Assembly: GCA_022113835.1 (NCBI GenBank)
Contig: JAILWY010000005.1
Location: 6,032,501 to 6,096,500, forward strand
Direction of reading: 5' to 3'
Length of the DNA stretch: 64,000 nt
Source: Atopsyche davidsoni
Lineage: Eukaryota; Arthropoda; Insecta; Trichoptera; Hydrobiosidae
The notes under the pieces are model-generated. The model was not told the DNA's origin. It saw only the letters and a list, made by a program, of their open reading frames with translations, and ran no database searches. Of the stretch, positions 1-12,240 are shown one piece after another (the stretch's first letter is position 1; the number at the start of each line of letters is the position of its first letter). The position numbers and the translations under genes were made by a program.

Positions 1-371
1 GGTGATTAAACTGCCCCGCACTGGTACTTTAGCGATGTGCTTTAAGTCAGCCAGTACCCACTCTTTTTTATAGAGATCAGTCGTTTGATAATTTCTACAT
101 ATGTTAATGTAACACAGAGTATTTGGTTAATGATAAAACAACACATCCCGTACTGCCTAATACGCTATCTTCAAACTTCACGACGATAGTAACAAGTTAT
201 ACAATATACCAAAATATGTGATTGCGTAATCCAAATAACATATCGCTAGAATATATATATATAATAATAATATATACAAGGTTTGTTTTACCTGATAAAT
301 AAATTTTATGTAAATATTTGTAATGAACAACGAATTTAACTATTGATAGTACAAATTTTTTATTAATTTTT
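1..371. other. AT-rich leader, no gene
   Basis: The first 70 bases are GC-elevated and could be the edge of a non-coding block that starts outside the window. The rest is AT-rich with a short TA-rich run near 250-262. No convincing exon, RNA gene or repeat is visible before the palindromic element begins. Confidence 0.5.
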
Positions 372-590
372 CTTGAGTAAAATACTTGAGTGATTTTCAC
401 ATGTTCGTTTTTATTTGTGACCGGTTTCGCCAACCTTTTCGTTGGCATTATCAAACGTTTGATAATGCCGACGTGAAAGGTTGGCGAAACCGGTCACAAA
501 TAAAAAAGAACATGTGGAAAATCACTCGAGTATTTTACTCAAAAATATTAAAATGGAATTCCACCAAGTACTCTTTGTCAAAAATATTGT
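372..590. mobile_element. Palindromic MITE-like element, copy A
   Basis: A near-perfect inverted repeat is centred between bases 456 and 457. Each arm is about 85 bp and carries the motifs GTTTGATAATGCC, AAAGGTTGGCGAAACCGG and TCACAAATAAAAA; the left arm runs to about 372 and the right to about 541. The right arm continues to about 590 with a segment containing AAAATGGAATTCCACCAAGT, which recurs at 27 kb and 42 kb. Short frames cross it but no transposase is encoded. A non-autonomous fold-back or MITE-like element is the most economical reading. Target-site duplications are not obvious. Confidence 0.75.
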
Positions 591-1194
591 ATTTCTTATT
601 AATAATACTTTTGACGATATTCAATTCACGATAAATAAAAAAATCTTGAATAAAACACACCTGAGTTTTTAAAGGTTTTTAAAATTTATATTATAATTGC
701 AAATCATAAATTATTTAATACAGCATTGTATCACGCAGACATATAAGGTGCAGTTTATTAAGAAAAATACTAGCCGTGCCTACTCATAAAAACTAAAGGC
801 CGTATTACAGGTAGTTATCTCAAAGCGTTAGAAAATTTTAATTATTTAATTTTTAATTTTATGGTTTGGGATGGTTTGGACAACCAGTGAGTATGCGTTC
901 ATTAAATTAGAAGAATTAAATAAGATATGAGAACTCTTAAGTGGGAATATTTAAAAAAGTAATGAATTTTTTCGGTCGGTGCACATGCACCGAGCTACAA
1001 TAATTTAGTTGTATTTTTTCAATAAATTATTTAGGAAGACAAATACAGCTCTGAAGAATACAATTATTATTAAATCTGACATTGCCTATAAATAATTATT
1101 GTGTAAAATATATATTTTTCAAAAATTGTATATAGACACATATTAATTTCTGTCATACATTATTGCAAATTTTTTAAGCATAACTGCTCATCAC
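591..1194. other. AT-rich stretch, no gene
   Basis: AT-rich DNA without splice-bounded exons or recognisable RNA genes. The only local structure is an 18-bp interrupted palindrome at 976-993 (TCGGTGCA, two bases, TGCACCGA). Confidence 0.5.
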
Positions 1195-1720
1195 ATGTAA
1201 TTTTTCCCGTGAAAGCGCTAAGTTTTCGGTCAGCGATAACCATCATCGCTGAAAAATACACCCTTCTATATCTGACCGATAAAACTGGAAAGTCTGAAAG
1301 TTAACTAATTCGCGTACACCAATAAGGCAGGGCTGGGAGACATGCGCGGACATTAAAGACGCATTTACAACTTTTAGTGAACTTATCAAAACTACCTCCC
1401 ACTGCGGCATGAAGCTAATCGAACATACCTCGAGCACATAAAAGGCGAGTCGCTTTAAAGCCGTTGACTCAGTGAACATAAAATTGATTTCCACTCATTC
1501 CGAGCGTCCGTATGACGGTTCCAAGGGAAGAAAAAGAGTGGAATCTCTCATAGGACATACCGCCAGATAAAGGACGGACCTATGGGCCGATAGCGTTCCT
1601 CTTCTGTCTCATTTACCGGGGAAATAAAACAACGTCCCCGATATCTGGACTTGGACCAAACTGGTTCCCGGAGCAATTAGACATTAAACCAGAGTGAAAA
1701 ACAACGAGTCCTTTCTGATT
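1195..1720. promoter_or_regulatory. GC-elevated block, candidate cis-regulatory
   Basis: About 500 bp of clearly higher GC than the flanks, with many CpGs and no simple repeats. An open frame of about 83 codons on the minus strand has no domain and no splice context, so I do not call it a gene. Homeodomain-type cores such as CAATTAG near 1674 are present. Conserved regulatory DNA is a guess based on composition. Confidence 0.25.
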
Positions 1721-2330
1721 AGAAACAAATTTAACTTCCGCCGGGTAATTGAGATTTGTACGGACTCTTTTACATTGGAAATTTGTGTGTCGTTAGTTCG
1801 GCGATCTCTTCAACTTGTAGGTGTTAATGAACTTCTGTTTCGTAATTATAAAAACATTTCATTGTTTATTTGATCATTTTATAGGTCTAAACATTTATAT
1901 ATTGAGTAAAAGTTATAAATAATATTGGTACTTTAAATGTTCTGTAGTGAGACAAATTATTTGCTTTTAATTATAATAAATTCACTTTAATATTACATTC
2001 GTCTTTGTTTGTTCGTTTTTATATATTGTTGTTCACCACAAAGGAAAATTAAAAAAATAATCACAAGTACTCTTGCATTTGTATTTATCACTAGTAATTT
2101 ATATTAGAGATTTCACTTTTATATGACTGTGGCAATAAAATTACTTTAAAATGAAATATCTTTATTTTAGATATAATATTCAACTTTGTAATTTCAATTT
2201 CCCAAGGTAAAAAGTATGATATAAAATTATGTGTAAAAAATTAAAACACTAAAATTACAATTGAAATCTACTAATGTAAACCATTATATATAAAATATTT
2301 GACATTGTATTTTTTTTTAAAGTTTTTAAC
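1721..2330. other. AT-rich stretch, no gene
   Basis: Strongly AT-rich, low-complexity sequence; I see nothing in it beyond short homopolymer runs. Confidence 0.5.
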
Positions 2331-2880
2331 GTGGAGTAGGCAAATCGTTTTTCTAGACAATTAATAGTATACAAACAAGCGGGTAAAAAGTCCCTTTACA
2401 TTTTAATTCTGGGAAACCGAATTGTGTTTGATCTTCGTTTAATGGCACGGTCCTAGACTTTAATTCTATTTCAGCAGCGTGTTCTTTTATTCCAGCAACC
2501 ACGAGTGACATTGTCAAAGAACGACATTAGACGTAACAAAAAAAGTACAAAAGCTCTCAGACTACAGTATTAATAATTCAAGGAAACTTCCATGATGGCA
2601 GAATTGGCGGAATCGGATGAATTGGGAACAAAACAATGCATGTCTATTTTATAGATTTACTTCATTAATAAACTTCTGACAATGTTATTCATATTCTATT
2701 CCATGAAGCGACTGCTTGCATGCACAGAGCGAAGGACACCGTGTGAGGTCATTGAATGCAAAAAATCTTGGTTAATCTTCTTATATGAGTTGACAAAATT
2801 CAAGAAAGATAAATCACCACACATGCAACTTGTGAGGTTTAAATACAGCGAACAATTAATATTCTTGGCTTATCGTTGAA
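2331..2880. promoter_or_regulatory. Mixed block, candidate cis-regulatory
   Basis: Moderately GC-elevated pieces at about 2430-2640 and 2690-2860 sit in AT-rich DNA. A 65-codon plus-strand frame (2682-2879) lacks a domain and typical codon bias. A Sox/TCF-like string CATTGTCAAAG occurs near 2508. Function is unknown. Confidence 0.15.
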
Positions 2881-3590
2881 CACACAGACAATTGAAAAAT
2901 ACTCTGCAAAAATTCAATAAATATTTTTAAGCAATTGATTTGAATGGTGTATATTTTATAATTTAAATTATTAAAATAAACAAATCATATAAGATGGATA
3001 TTACTTTCGTTTATAATTAAATATTTCATATAAAACATCAGTATAAGTATTTTTATATATTTTTATTTATATCACCAAGTACTCTTAATTTCTCTCAAAA
3101 ATATAAAAGAAATGCATTATTATTAATTTAATCATCTTTAATTTATTATAAGCATCTTCGTATTAAGCATAATTGCAACACTTACAACTCAAAACTTGTC
3201 CGTTCATGCGCTTTTACAAGCACCTGCAAGAACATCGCATTAAGTACAATAATGCCATATGCGATACGAACGTCATCATCGTCATATATGAAAGTTAGAA
3301 TAAGATTGCATAATATTTTTTATTACCTGGAATAAATAATAATATAAAGTAACGAGTATTTTCTCTCTTTTGAGACCACAAATTATCTAAAAACCTAAAC
3401 ATATAAAATCCTAATATCAATGCTAGCGATAGTGAGTAGTCATTGACTCCTCATTCTCAAATTATATAGACGAAAAAATGTTTTTTTTTTTTTTACAAAA
3501 ACTCGACTTACTATATTAAATGAGTAAAATCGATAAACATGCCAAATAGCACATATTAAATTTGTGCTGTGTGCATTTTTCATAATGCTA
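2881..3590. other. AT-rich stretch, no gene
   Basis: AT-rich DNA with a poly-T run near 3481-3494. No exon, RNA gene or transposon remnant was recognised. Confidence 0.5.
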
Positions 3591-3960
3591 TATCGTGTTA
3601 CTGAATACCGGGCAGGTCGCGGGTCGCGTGTAGCCTCACTCTCTTCATTACCTCTTGTTAATCTAGAACTATAAAAGTGGGTACATGTATTATACGAAAG
3701 GCTGCACCAGTGAGGTCCGAGTTGGCTCCATCAATTTCCTTCGCCTGTATTATCGTCACGTCCACCGGGCTGATATGATCTGACAGTGCCAAGGACTGAC
3801 CAATTAAAATGATCCGTACAAGAACTCCTACTAGGTGACTATCCTCTCCGTGTACCCCGGGAAGCCTTCGTGCATACCGTGAGAATGGGACAATTATTAT
3901 TTTACTGTTGTGGAATATCGTACCGCTATTGTAACAATAAAGTCTTTATTTAGTCATTGG
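3591..3960. promoter_or_regulatory. GC-elevated block, candidate cis-regulatory
   Basis: About 370 bp of GC-elevated, CpG-containing DNA bounded sharply by AT-rich flanks. It includes a homeodomain-like string CAATTAAAATGAT starting at 3801. No open frame of note crosses it. The role is inferred only from composition. Confidence 0.25.
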
Positions 3961-5099
3961 AGTACGAGCTTCATTTTGACACAGGAAAAAGCGTTTCATA
4001 AATAAATGCTTTGGCGGATTCTGCATAGTATATATTTTACATTGTGAATAACAAGGAAAAAAATAATTACGAGTTGACACAAGCAAATCACCATTAAGTC
4101 GTGAATTAGTCGTGGTTTTGTGAATGTGAATACATTCTTTTATTCTGTACTACAAGCTTAAATTTCTGACTGATAATTTTTAACAATTCGGTAAGTAAAT
4201 TTTACAGCATTTTACAACTTCACACCTTGCGAATGTCTTCCGAGAATAATAATCATAACACTCTCCAGATAGGTAAGAATTCATTCATACACACTCGAGT
4301 GCTCCAGGTCCCTTCTAGTTCGCTTTGTATTGTCTCCTTGGACTTGGCACTTTCTCTCTTTCGAGAACGAGGAACAAAGGACGCGGCGGTCGCAGAGGCG
4401 CTTTGATAATTGTCCCGAAGGGTGTCTCAAAGCTCGAAGGCCTGCTGGACCGAGGGTAGTCGGCGGGGGTTTTGCAAAATATAGTCGTCGAGAGGGAAGA
4501 ATAAACTTACGAAACGACTTCTTTGAAATCATTGCGCAAGAAACAATTAGAACCGTTTTGTTTAAAGTATGCCATTCGAAATTTTTAAGTATATTTTTGA
4601 AGGCTTGTAGTTCTTCTTAACCAGGTTAGATTAAATATGCAGACTTCAAATAATAATTAAATATTTCAACTATTACTGTTATTATCCTTCATAAAAGAAG
4701 TTTTTCTCTGGTTACGAACACGTAAACTTGACAAAATAGTAAAATGACAAAGTGGGCTACAATGCAATTATTCGGTATAATATAAGCCAAGTCAACTGCA
4801 AACCTACTCTTGCCCAATAATAATATTCTTAAATGTTAATAATCAAAACAGCAATCACATACTTTATAAATCTTATAACACCAGGTAACAATGCTTTAGA
4901 ATGCATGCTTACGTAAAAAAATCCAATTTATTTTAAAAATCATAAAATTTCTACAAAATAAACACAATAAAGAAGTCACTGCAGGTAATTTAGTTACAAC
5001 TAGAATGGAGACGTGTGACAGGTAATTTGGTAAAATACCTTTCCAAAGATTTTTTGTGTTGTTAAATGCATTATTCTAAATTCTTTACAAGTCGTGTAA
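3961..5099. other. Mostly AT-rich, with GC block at about 4280-4540
   Basis: The GC-elevated part near 4280-4540 has overlapping open frames on both strands (83 and 96 codons), as expected by chance in stop-poor GC-rich DNA. Neither shows a domain. A plus-strand donor-like GTAAGA occurs near 4272. The rest is AT-rich with nothing recognised. Confidence 0.3.
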
Positions 5100-5560
5100 C
5101 ACCAGTTGAGACCTACTGGGCTGCAAGTGTAAAACTTCACAGGTAGAGTTGGCTGCGGGGGTGGACGGGGGAGGGGCCTACCCCTATTGCAGGAAAGCAA
5201 AAAAAGTACAGACCGTTTTTTGACCACTATGGATATTTATTTTGGTCGAGGCTGGGAGGTTTGTTGTCGGGGAATCAGGACACGTGAGATTGAAATTTTG
5301 ATTTGTACGGTATTTTTTTTTAGTTTTTGAATTATCGACTTCGCGAATGTAAAATAGAAAATGGCGGTCGCACTTTAAGAATACAAGCAGTCACCTGTGT
5401 GACTCCATTTAGCGCAGTTCTACCTTGGATATTTACCCACCCGTATGCCGCTAATGAGACTTTTGTTGGGAGTTTTACGTCCCTCTTAGGGAATATAGGG
5501 GTTAAAAGAATTGACGTTAAGTGCAATGAGCAAAGATTGAAAAAAAACTATTGAAATATT
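5100..5560. promoter_or_regulatory. GC-elevated block with G-run hairpin
   Basis: It contains G runs at 5157-5161, 5167-5171 and 5173-5176, followed by a small perfect hairpin AGGGG-CCTA-CCCCT (5172-5185). The second half, about 5340-5520, is a moderately GC-rich unique block. Open frames of 64-75 codons occur on both strands without recognisable domains. Confidence 0.25.
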
Positions 5561-6719
5561 TCAATAAATATCACTAAAAAATAATAATAATATAGCATGT
5601 GCACCCTTAATAACGTTAAACTTTTATAATCGAACAAATGAACAAGCGCCATGCATATGAACTTTTTATAAAGTATTTAATTTTTTACGAATCAAGTATT
5701 CAGTGTAAGATCATAAAAATAATCTGGAGGTTCTCTCTATCCCAGAACTAACCCTTCGTGAGCTATGATTAATAAGTGTAAGTCCTTTTGTAATATTTAA
5801 TTTAAACCCAGCGGCATTGTAAGTTAATGATATATGAAGTGGAGTTAACTCAACTTAGCGGCTAGTTATTTTTAATTAACTTATATCATCTCACGGGTTA
5901 ACCCAAGAAAAATTACTGAAAAAAGACTCGAGTTTTTTTAACAACACCCTCGCATTAAAATTCGTTACGTTAAACACATAACCTCATTACTGCATTGTGT
6001 TAAGGAATGAGGATTGTTTTATTTTGTAGACGAGATATTGGATGTAATTTTTTGTGTTCGTATTAAAAATTAAAGAAGTATGGTTTTAAATAATACGTAC
6101 TCAAAAAACAAAAAAAAAATATTTCTGAGTAAGTATGCAATTTTTTTTGCTCAAAATAAAAATATGTACTTTATAACAATGGAGAATACCTTTAATACAA
6201 GAAAAATATCTGTTGATTATTTAATGTAATGACAATTGATATAGCCATGAAGCAGTTTTGACATACTTTTTTTGCAAAAAGGAAAGCATTACATAATAGA
6301 TAATTTGACTGTTTTAGTAAAAAAAAATTCTAAATACATGTTGTCTAATAAGAGAATGTTGTAATCAGAGGTATAAACCGATTCAATTAAGCGTTGCTTA
6401 ATGCTGTATTTTCTATAGTATATAGATAAAAAAAGGTTATTTAATTTTCTGCATATTTTTAAATTATGTTGAATACTTGCAGTGTAAAAAAATATAGAGC
6501 AAATATTATATTTTATTTTAAATTTGATATCATAATCAAATTTAATATAAAATATATCGAAAACGTGCGTTAGATGTAAAACTTTAAAATATACTCTAGC
6601 TGTTTTCATTTCTTATGAAAATAGAGTAAGATATTCTCAAATTTCTGGTAGATTTTCAAAATAATAAAAACACATAAAAAATCGTACACGAAACATTTAA
6701 TCAAAACACAACTAAATTT
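5561..6719. other. AT-rich stretch, no gene
   Basis: Very AT-rich. A 106-codon minus-strand frame at 6289-6609 has the K/I/F/Y-rich composition of translated AT-rich DNA and no domain, so it is not called. A slightly GC-elevated patch at 5725-5780 was not interpretable. Confidence 0.5.
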
Positions 6720-7040
6720 ATACACTGTCGTGTGCACAAGCGAATACGTTTGGGGCGTTTAAATTTACTTTCATGGACATATCCAGAATTCAGAATCGTT
6801 ATCGCTAAAAGAAAAAAAGTTCTCCGCATTGTACAATATGATTTAAATATATCCTCGCGGAGTCAAACAATAGTCGCTTTCGAGCAGGAATACCGCAAGT
6901 TTATTGTGCGAACAATCATCCGTGAAATCACATTGTTTACTGGTTTTAAGAGCTTCTTAACAGTAAATCATCGATGCTGTATGAAATCCTTCGAACAGAC
7001 TAATCTTCGGAGCCACATCAAACGAATGTAGCATTTTTTT
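6720..7040. promoter_or_regulatory. GC-elevated block, candidate cis-regulatory
   Basis: About 300 bp with balanced base composition and several CpGs between AT-rich flanks. The 99-codon plus-strand frame across it (6732-7031) begins in a weak context and shows no motif. A single-copy conserved element is more plausible than a gene. Confidence 0.2.
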
Positions 7041-8239
7041 AATGCAAAATAATGCCTGTGCCTTTTCCGATTCTCTTTCTTTAACATCGAAGCAACTACC
7101 ATAAAGTGAAGATGCTGCTATTTAGTAAACCCAGTTACATAAAAAAAACATATGTTGAATGCTTTAAAAATAATATATTCTATTGAAAAAGTTACACGAT
7201 TGAAGAAAAAAAACATGATACTTACTACACACCTCAACCTTTAAGGAAGTTGAAATGTGTACGCGTTCAACAATCATAACTCCTCGATACAGCATTGCAA
7301 ATGTACACCTGTTAATCTTCAACAAAAAATAATATTTTCTTCCGATGTAATTGATACAATGATTGAGAATAAAATAAAATCACGAACTGGTGAATGATGT
7401 GTCTAATAACAATTTTAAAGAAATATCTTAAAGAATTAAATCTTTACAAATCTTAAATTGACGATGGTGAGATGTACATTTTTTTCATAAAAATAATATA
7501 TCATCATAAGATTGATGTTTTATTTAAAAGTTAACATAACCTGTATAGTTAAAGTAAATAAGTATTATCACACTTAGAATGAATTAAAAAGGAGAAAGCT
7601 GAGTAAATTAAACTAAGAATTTGATACTGTGGAATATCAATACACATTGAAATATCCCTAATATAAAACAAAAACACGACTTGAAATAATAACATATGTA
7701 TATCTTAAACTGTGTCACTGTAATCTGATCTGTTTAATGGAAGATTTATTGTTTTTGCCTTTATTTATAGGAATGTAACGAATTGGTTTTCTTATGGTAT
7801 GAATACAGTTATAGAATGTACTTCTGAAATTATACACCCATGCAAAGTTAACTTATGGCGGGCATAAAATCTATACAAAAGTTTCAAAGACAGATTTTAT
7901 CGACAGGCTTGAGAATAAATAAGCCAATACCGAAAAAAATAGCCCTTTCAAAAGCGGTAGGCTGTGAATGCAGGTTTCAGTGATAAATTGAATGATTTAT
8001 AATGCTTGATGCGTTTATAATAATATTTACTACTGGGTGTGTAAAAAAAAATTGTTTAACGGATTGATTACAGAATGTATTATTTAAAAATTCAATTTTA
8101 CGGGTGACTATTTCAAGATTTCATTATTAAAATTGTAACAATGCAAGTAACAACATAGCAAATTTGAAATAAACACAAATTGTTACGGGCTCATTCTGAC
8201 AAACGTATGTGTCACAAGTCAGTATTATATAATAATATA
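7041..8239. other. AT-rich, with small block at about 7835-7990
   Basis: AT-rich DNA. The block at 7835-7990 is less AT-rich and carries an octamer-like ATGCAAAG at 7840-7847, a POU-domain type site. No gene or transposon is visible. Confidence 0.35.
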
Positions 8240-8600
8240 ATAATAATTCATGCTAACGAAACATTTAGCTGCGCCGATGTCAAGATTACAAACTCATGAA
8301 TGAATGTTACAACAAACAACGAGCACCTTCTGATAACATCGGTATCGAATAGAATACATATTCTCCTTGTGGGGTTTATCATCGTCAGAGAGGCGCCAAG
8401 CATTCCGATAAATCGATAAACATTGCGTCCCGTGCAACGGCACGGAGGTAATTTAATGATGCAACCGTACACCGGCATTTGCTTTGTATGATAAGTGTTA
8501 GCGATCGTATCGGATGGTGACTGATAAGGCGTCGAAGCGAGTCCTTACCTAAAAATCGGACCAAGGGTTAACGCACCGACCGTCGTCAGGAACCGATACC
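8240..8600. promoter_or_regulatory. GC-elevated block, candidate cis-regulatory
   Basis: About 350 bp of higher GC with closely spaced strings such as CCGATAAATCGATAAAC (about 8405-8421) and GGTAATTTAATGATG (about 8447-8461). A minus-strand donor-like GTAAGG lies just above 8545. Frames of 66-76 codons nearby show no domain. Regulatory function is inferred. Confidence 0.25.
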
Positions 8601-8963
8601 GATACGCGAGGTGGACTGTTTATTCAGCGAGAAGATAAATAAATATTCCCGTTTCAACGTAACTTCGAGTGGCAGTGTATCAACGTCATAACAGGTCATC
8701 GATAGTGTAAATAAAAATAAGAGTCTGCGTTTATATACAACCATTGTATATTTTCTTTCGTTTTGCGTTAAAGTAACATTTTGCAATGATTACGCAATCT
8801 TAAATAATCTTTGTAGAAAACTCCTTGCATAATGCAAGTGCCCTTTTGCTGCTCCATAACAAATGTGGTAGATCTGAATTGGTTTTGTTCATTATTTAAT
8901 TATAAATACTTTAATAATTAAATAAATACTATAAATACTTTGGGTGAAAGCTTTTAAACTTAC

Positions 8964-8987
8964 CTTAACCACCACAGCCGCCTCCAT
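8964..8987 (-). CDS. Possible tiny first or internal coding exon (MEAAVVVK)
   Basis: On the minus strand an ATG in good context (AAATGG) opens an eight-codon frame, MEAAVVVK, that runs into a textbook 5' splice site, AAG followed by GTAAGT at 8963-8958. The short GC-rich patch stands out from AT-rich flanks. The frame is also open upstream of the ATG, so it could be internal. I found no matching acceptor or downstream exon and do not recognise the peptide. This is a hypothesis resting on one start and one donor. Confidence 0.15.
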
Positions 8988-9009
8988 TTGGGTACAGATG
9001 TTACTTGCT

Positions 9010-9289
9010 ACAGGTATTGTATTCTATCAGATATATTAGAGTGACGAAAATTTATATGCAGCTTTGTTATTTCTATAAAAAATATTATTAAATTTTAACT
9101 TACATATTTAAATGAATTAAAATAATATGGTATCTGTAGTACTCCTACTTTAAGAGGTCATAGAGATCTGAGTTTATTCCTTACGTGCTTGGCGCGTGTG
9201 TGTGTGTGTGTTTTTTTTTTTTTTTTATATATTGACTGCATTTAAATGCGTATTTTAGGATTATTAATGCATTTTAAAATAACTTCTCC
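9010..9289. repeat. AT-rich with (GT)n and poly-T near 9199-9226
   Basis: AT-rich DNA carrying a short GT microsatellite directly followed by a long poly-T run. Such junctions often mark old polyadenylated retroposon tails, but no body of such an element could be recognised next to it. Confidence 0.5.
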
Positions 9290-9570
9290 TTATGTTCATT
9301 TTGAAAAGCAACAGATCGAGTCTGCGACCACAATAACGCCCAGCACTGCAGTCGGTCTCGGGAGTGACATGCGAAAATAATTTATCACCTGGGATTGATT
9401 TTCGGCGAAAAAAATGGGAATGCTTCGCTTCGGCGTTTTTGTAGTCCTCTCGGGCGTATGATTTATAATGCTCCCAGATACGGTTTTATTGTTTAAGCCA
9501 TTTAATATGGTAATAGAACAGTGTTATTGATTTACCTCGTCGGTGGTGTGCCTTTAAAGTTTCGACGAAA
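9290..9570. promoter_or_regulatory. GC-elevated block with Exd/Hox-like site
   Basis: About 280 bp of CpG-containing, GC-elevated DNA. It includes TGATTTATAA at 9459-9468, which matches the Extradenticle/Hox composite consensus, and a TTTTATTGTTT string near 9485. No coding frame is credible. The motif is seen; enhancer function is inference. Confidence 0.3.
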
Positions 9571-10574
9571 AAACGTAAAATCAATATTTTAAAATAAGTT
9601 CACCGCGTGATACATTTTAAATGGTTACATCCTTTAAACATGCCCGCGCCCAAATAACTTAGTTAATTTGTTTCTACGATTGTTATAAAATAGATTTATG
9701 TATATCTGGTTTATTTTAATAGATTAAATAAAATAAATTACGATATAACTGTACGTTATTATTTTTACTACGTTTTTTCTAATATTTGAAAAACTTAATT
9801 GTGAAATTTATGAACATTTAATTTTATGTTATTATTTCAGAAAGTTGAGCTAAATAATATTTTTTTAGCTGTATATATTTAGAATTACTTATATACTGTA
9901 CGAAATAATTAATTTAAGGGAGACTAAGGTATTTCAGTACTTAATCTGAAAGGCAGAGGGTAGGTTTTAAACTGCTTTATGCATTAAAAAAAAGCTGACA
10001 AATAGAAATTGGATAGGGGGAGAGGGTGCAGATTAGATTAGAAAGGGAGGAGGTAATTTAATTACTTTAGATTCATTACAAGCGAACCGAAAAATTGCAT
10101 CATGATTGTTAGATTTTTGATTTGATTTTTAATTGAAATTTAATTAAGTACTCCCTTTTCGCTTCTTACATAAAAAATGAATTTTTCCTTTTATGATGTA
10201 AAGATCAAACAGTACTCACCAGAGAGATGCATGTGAAGAGTCATTTAAATAAACAAGTCCCAGCAAGTATGACTTCTAGTTTTGAGATGACACACGTATA
10301 AGCAGGTGTCTTTGATATCTATGAATTGGGAAAGTTAACACAAGGGAAACATTTAAACTTACTATTGAAACTTAAACATACTAAACTTTTCTGCGAATTT
10401 GTAGACGTAAAACAAAAACTCAAAATTCGCATTATAAAAGAAACAAAACGTTTTCAAAATATTTGAAACTCATAAAAATATTACTCACGGATACAATAGA
10501 ATAAAATTAAAAACTTTAAAAACATTGAAAGAAAAAGAAACGGAAATTAAATAAGATAGCCATTCATAATTATA
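9571..10574. other. AT-rich, purine-rich patch at about 9950-10065
   Basis: AT-rich DNA. The patch near 9950-10065 is G/A-rich on the plus strand (runs such as GGGGGAGAGGG) and suggests a strand-skewed tract. Nothing else is visible. Confidence 0.45.
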
Positions 10575-10643
10575 ACAGAAACCGGTCACCAATAAAATTG
10601 ACATGTTGAAAAATCATTAAAGAATTTTATTTAAAATATTATT

Positions 10644-10645
<2 letters not shown>
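10575..10645 (+). mobile_element. Palindromic MITE-like element, fragment (copy D)
   Basis: A diverged part of the same arm as copy A: GAAACCGGTCACCAATAAAA followed by an ACATGTTGAAAAATCA segment, aligned to copy A over about 70 bp with small gaps. It ends exactly where the (AT)n microsatellite starts, so the repeat may have grown from the AT-rich end of the element. Confidence 0.6.

Positions 10646-10646
<1 letters not shown>

Positions 10647-10699
<53 letters not shown>
10647..10699. repeat. (AT)n microsatellite
   Basis: About 26 uninterrupted AT dinucleotides directly downstream of a fragment of the palindromic repeat family. Confidence 0.97.
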
Positions 10700-10702
<3 letters not shown>

Positions 10703-12240
10703 GAAAATAATAGACTTTATATTTCGCAACGTTTAGTTTCATTTTAATTCTCGTAACGATGTACTCTCGTAGATTTATCGACAAAACATTCTCTTGGCAA
10801 GAAGTAAATAATATAAATGCATTTAAAGCTCGCGTTTATTGTGTAAGGGTAGTTAAACATGAAGGGTTGGAGCATCTTGGGGCTGGAGTCGGGAGTTACA
10901 CTGCAATCTTTATGAGCATGTTGTTGGGGAGATTATCGTGCATACTATCAAAGCACTTTGGATTATTTATAGAAGAGATTACGTCTTATTTAATACTGCG
11001 AGTAAAATTGTTACAAAGTTTTACTCGGTATATTTAATTTATATTTTAAAATGGCAGAAATCTGATTGAGTACCTGTTATTTAAGTTGTTTTGTACTCGG
11101 ATTGATTTGAATTGGTTAGATGAGTATTTTTACATTAATGGATTATTTCTCCTTAGTTTTACATGACCTGCGACACATTTGATAAACATGAGTAAGTGAT
11201 TTGATAACATTTTTCAGTTCATACTCGCATAGAAGCAAATAGAAACATTTGTTAAAAATTATCATTAAGTTGCGCGAAAAAACTAAAAGGGGATAAAACA
11301 AACTAATGATAAATGATTAATTTATTCGTTTAAATGTATAGCAAATGTTACGTCACAATTCATGTTCATGACTGTTAGTAACCTACTTTAGAGTATAATG
11401 GTATTTTTCTGAGAAACGTCCCTCGGTTTCTGGAGATCTATTTGTAGAGCGTCTCCGGTGTTGGAAGCAGGGAGAGATCAGGTTTTCGCGAACGAGGGAG
11501 GGCTCGGCTCCCCGCTGGACCGCAAGGCTCTGGCGGCTGACCTTGCATAATAATACAGGACACCGAAGACCAGGGTAGTTCGAGCTTACACAACAAAGTG
11601 CTTCTTCTCTAACATAAAATTTTGTGATAAAAAAATATGCAATATACAAAAAAAATCACAAATTTTATAAGACCAAACGTCAAAGTTTTCCTATGTGCGT
11701 GAGTTTGTCTACGAAATGAGATTTAAGTATATTTTGAAAACAGCAACAAATGTGATATGTTACTAAATTGTTACAAAAAAAGACGGTAGGTGTTTTTGAA
11801 TTTCAAAATCCAGATCAAATAAAAAATAATTAAAATATTTTACTTGTTAAAAAAAATTAAAAAAACACGCCTCCTTTACGTAGTATTGAAAAAAATTGAA
11901 GTACATTTTTCAAAATTCGATACGCAGTTTTCATATAATATTGACTCTAGAAAATATTTTGTGACAATACACGGTTAAATCGTTAATTTTAATAATCACA
12001 TACTTTTAAACTTATTTCAGAGCTAAAAACACGATTAACGAAGATTTTGAGGGTCATTGAATTGAGGGCAATAGCTGTAATATTAGAAGATATTAACTCG
12101 TTATACTTTACAAGGTTTTGAGAGTCGAACATGTATAATGATTATATCTAATCTGGAAAATGAAAACTAATATGTATAATAATTATTAGAAAATGAAATC
12201 GGAAGTCGTTGGAAATGATTATTACTTGATGTCACAGATA
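10700..12240. other. AT-rich, with GC block at about 11390-11600
   Basis: Mostly AT-rich. The 11390-11600 block is GC-elevated and crossed by an 88-codon minus-strand frame without a recognisable domain. A 92-codon plus-strand frame at 10759-11037 is likewise unrecognised. The rest holds nothing I can name. Confidence 0.35.

Noticed and set aside
4281..4620. Overlapping 83- and 96-codon frames as a gene
   Set aside because: Opposite-strand frames in a stop-poor GC block with no domain and no splice support.
6289..6609. 106-codon minus-strand frame
   Set aside because: K/I/N/F/Y-rich translation typical of AT-rich non-coding DNA.
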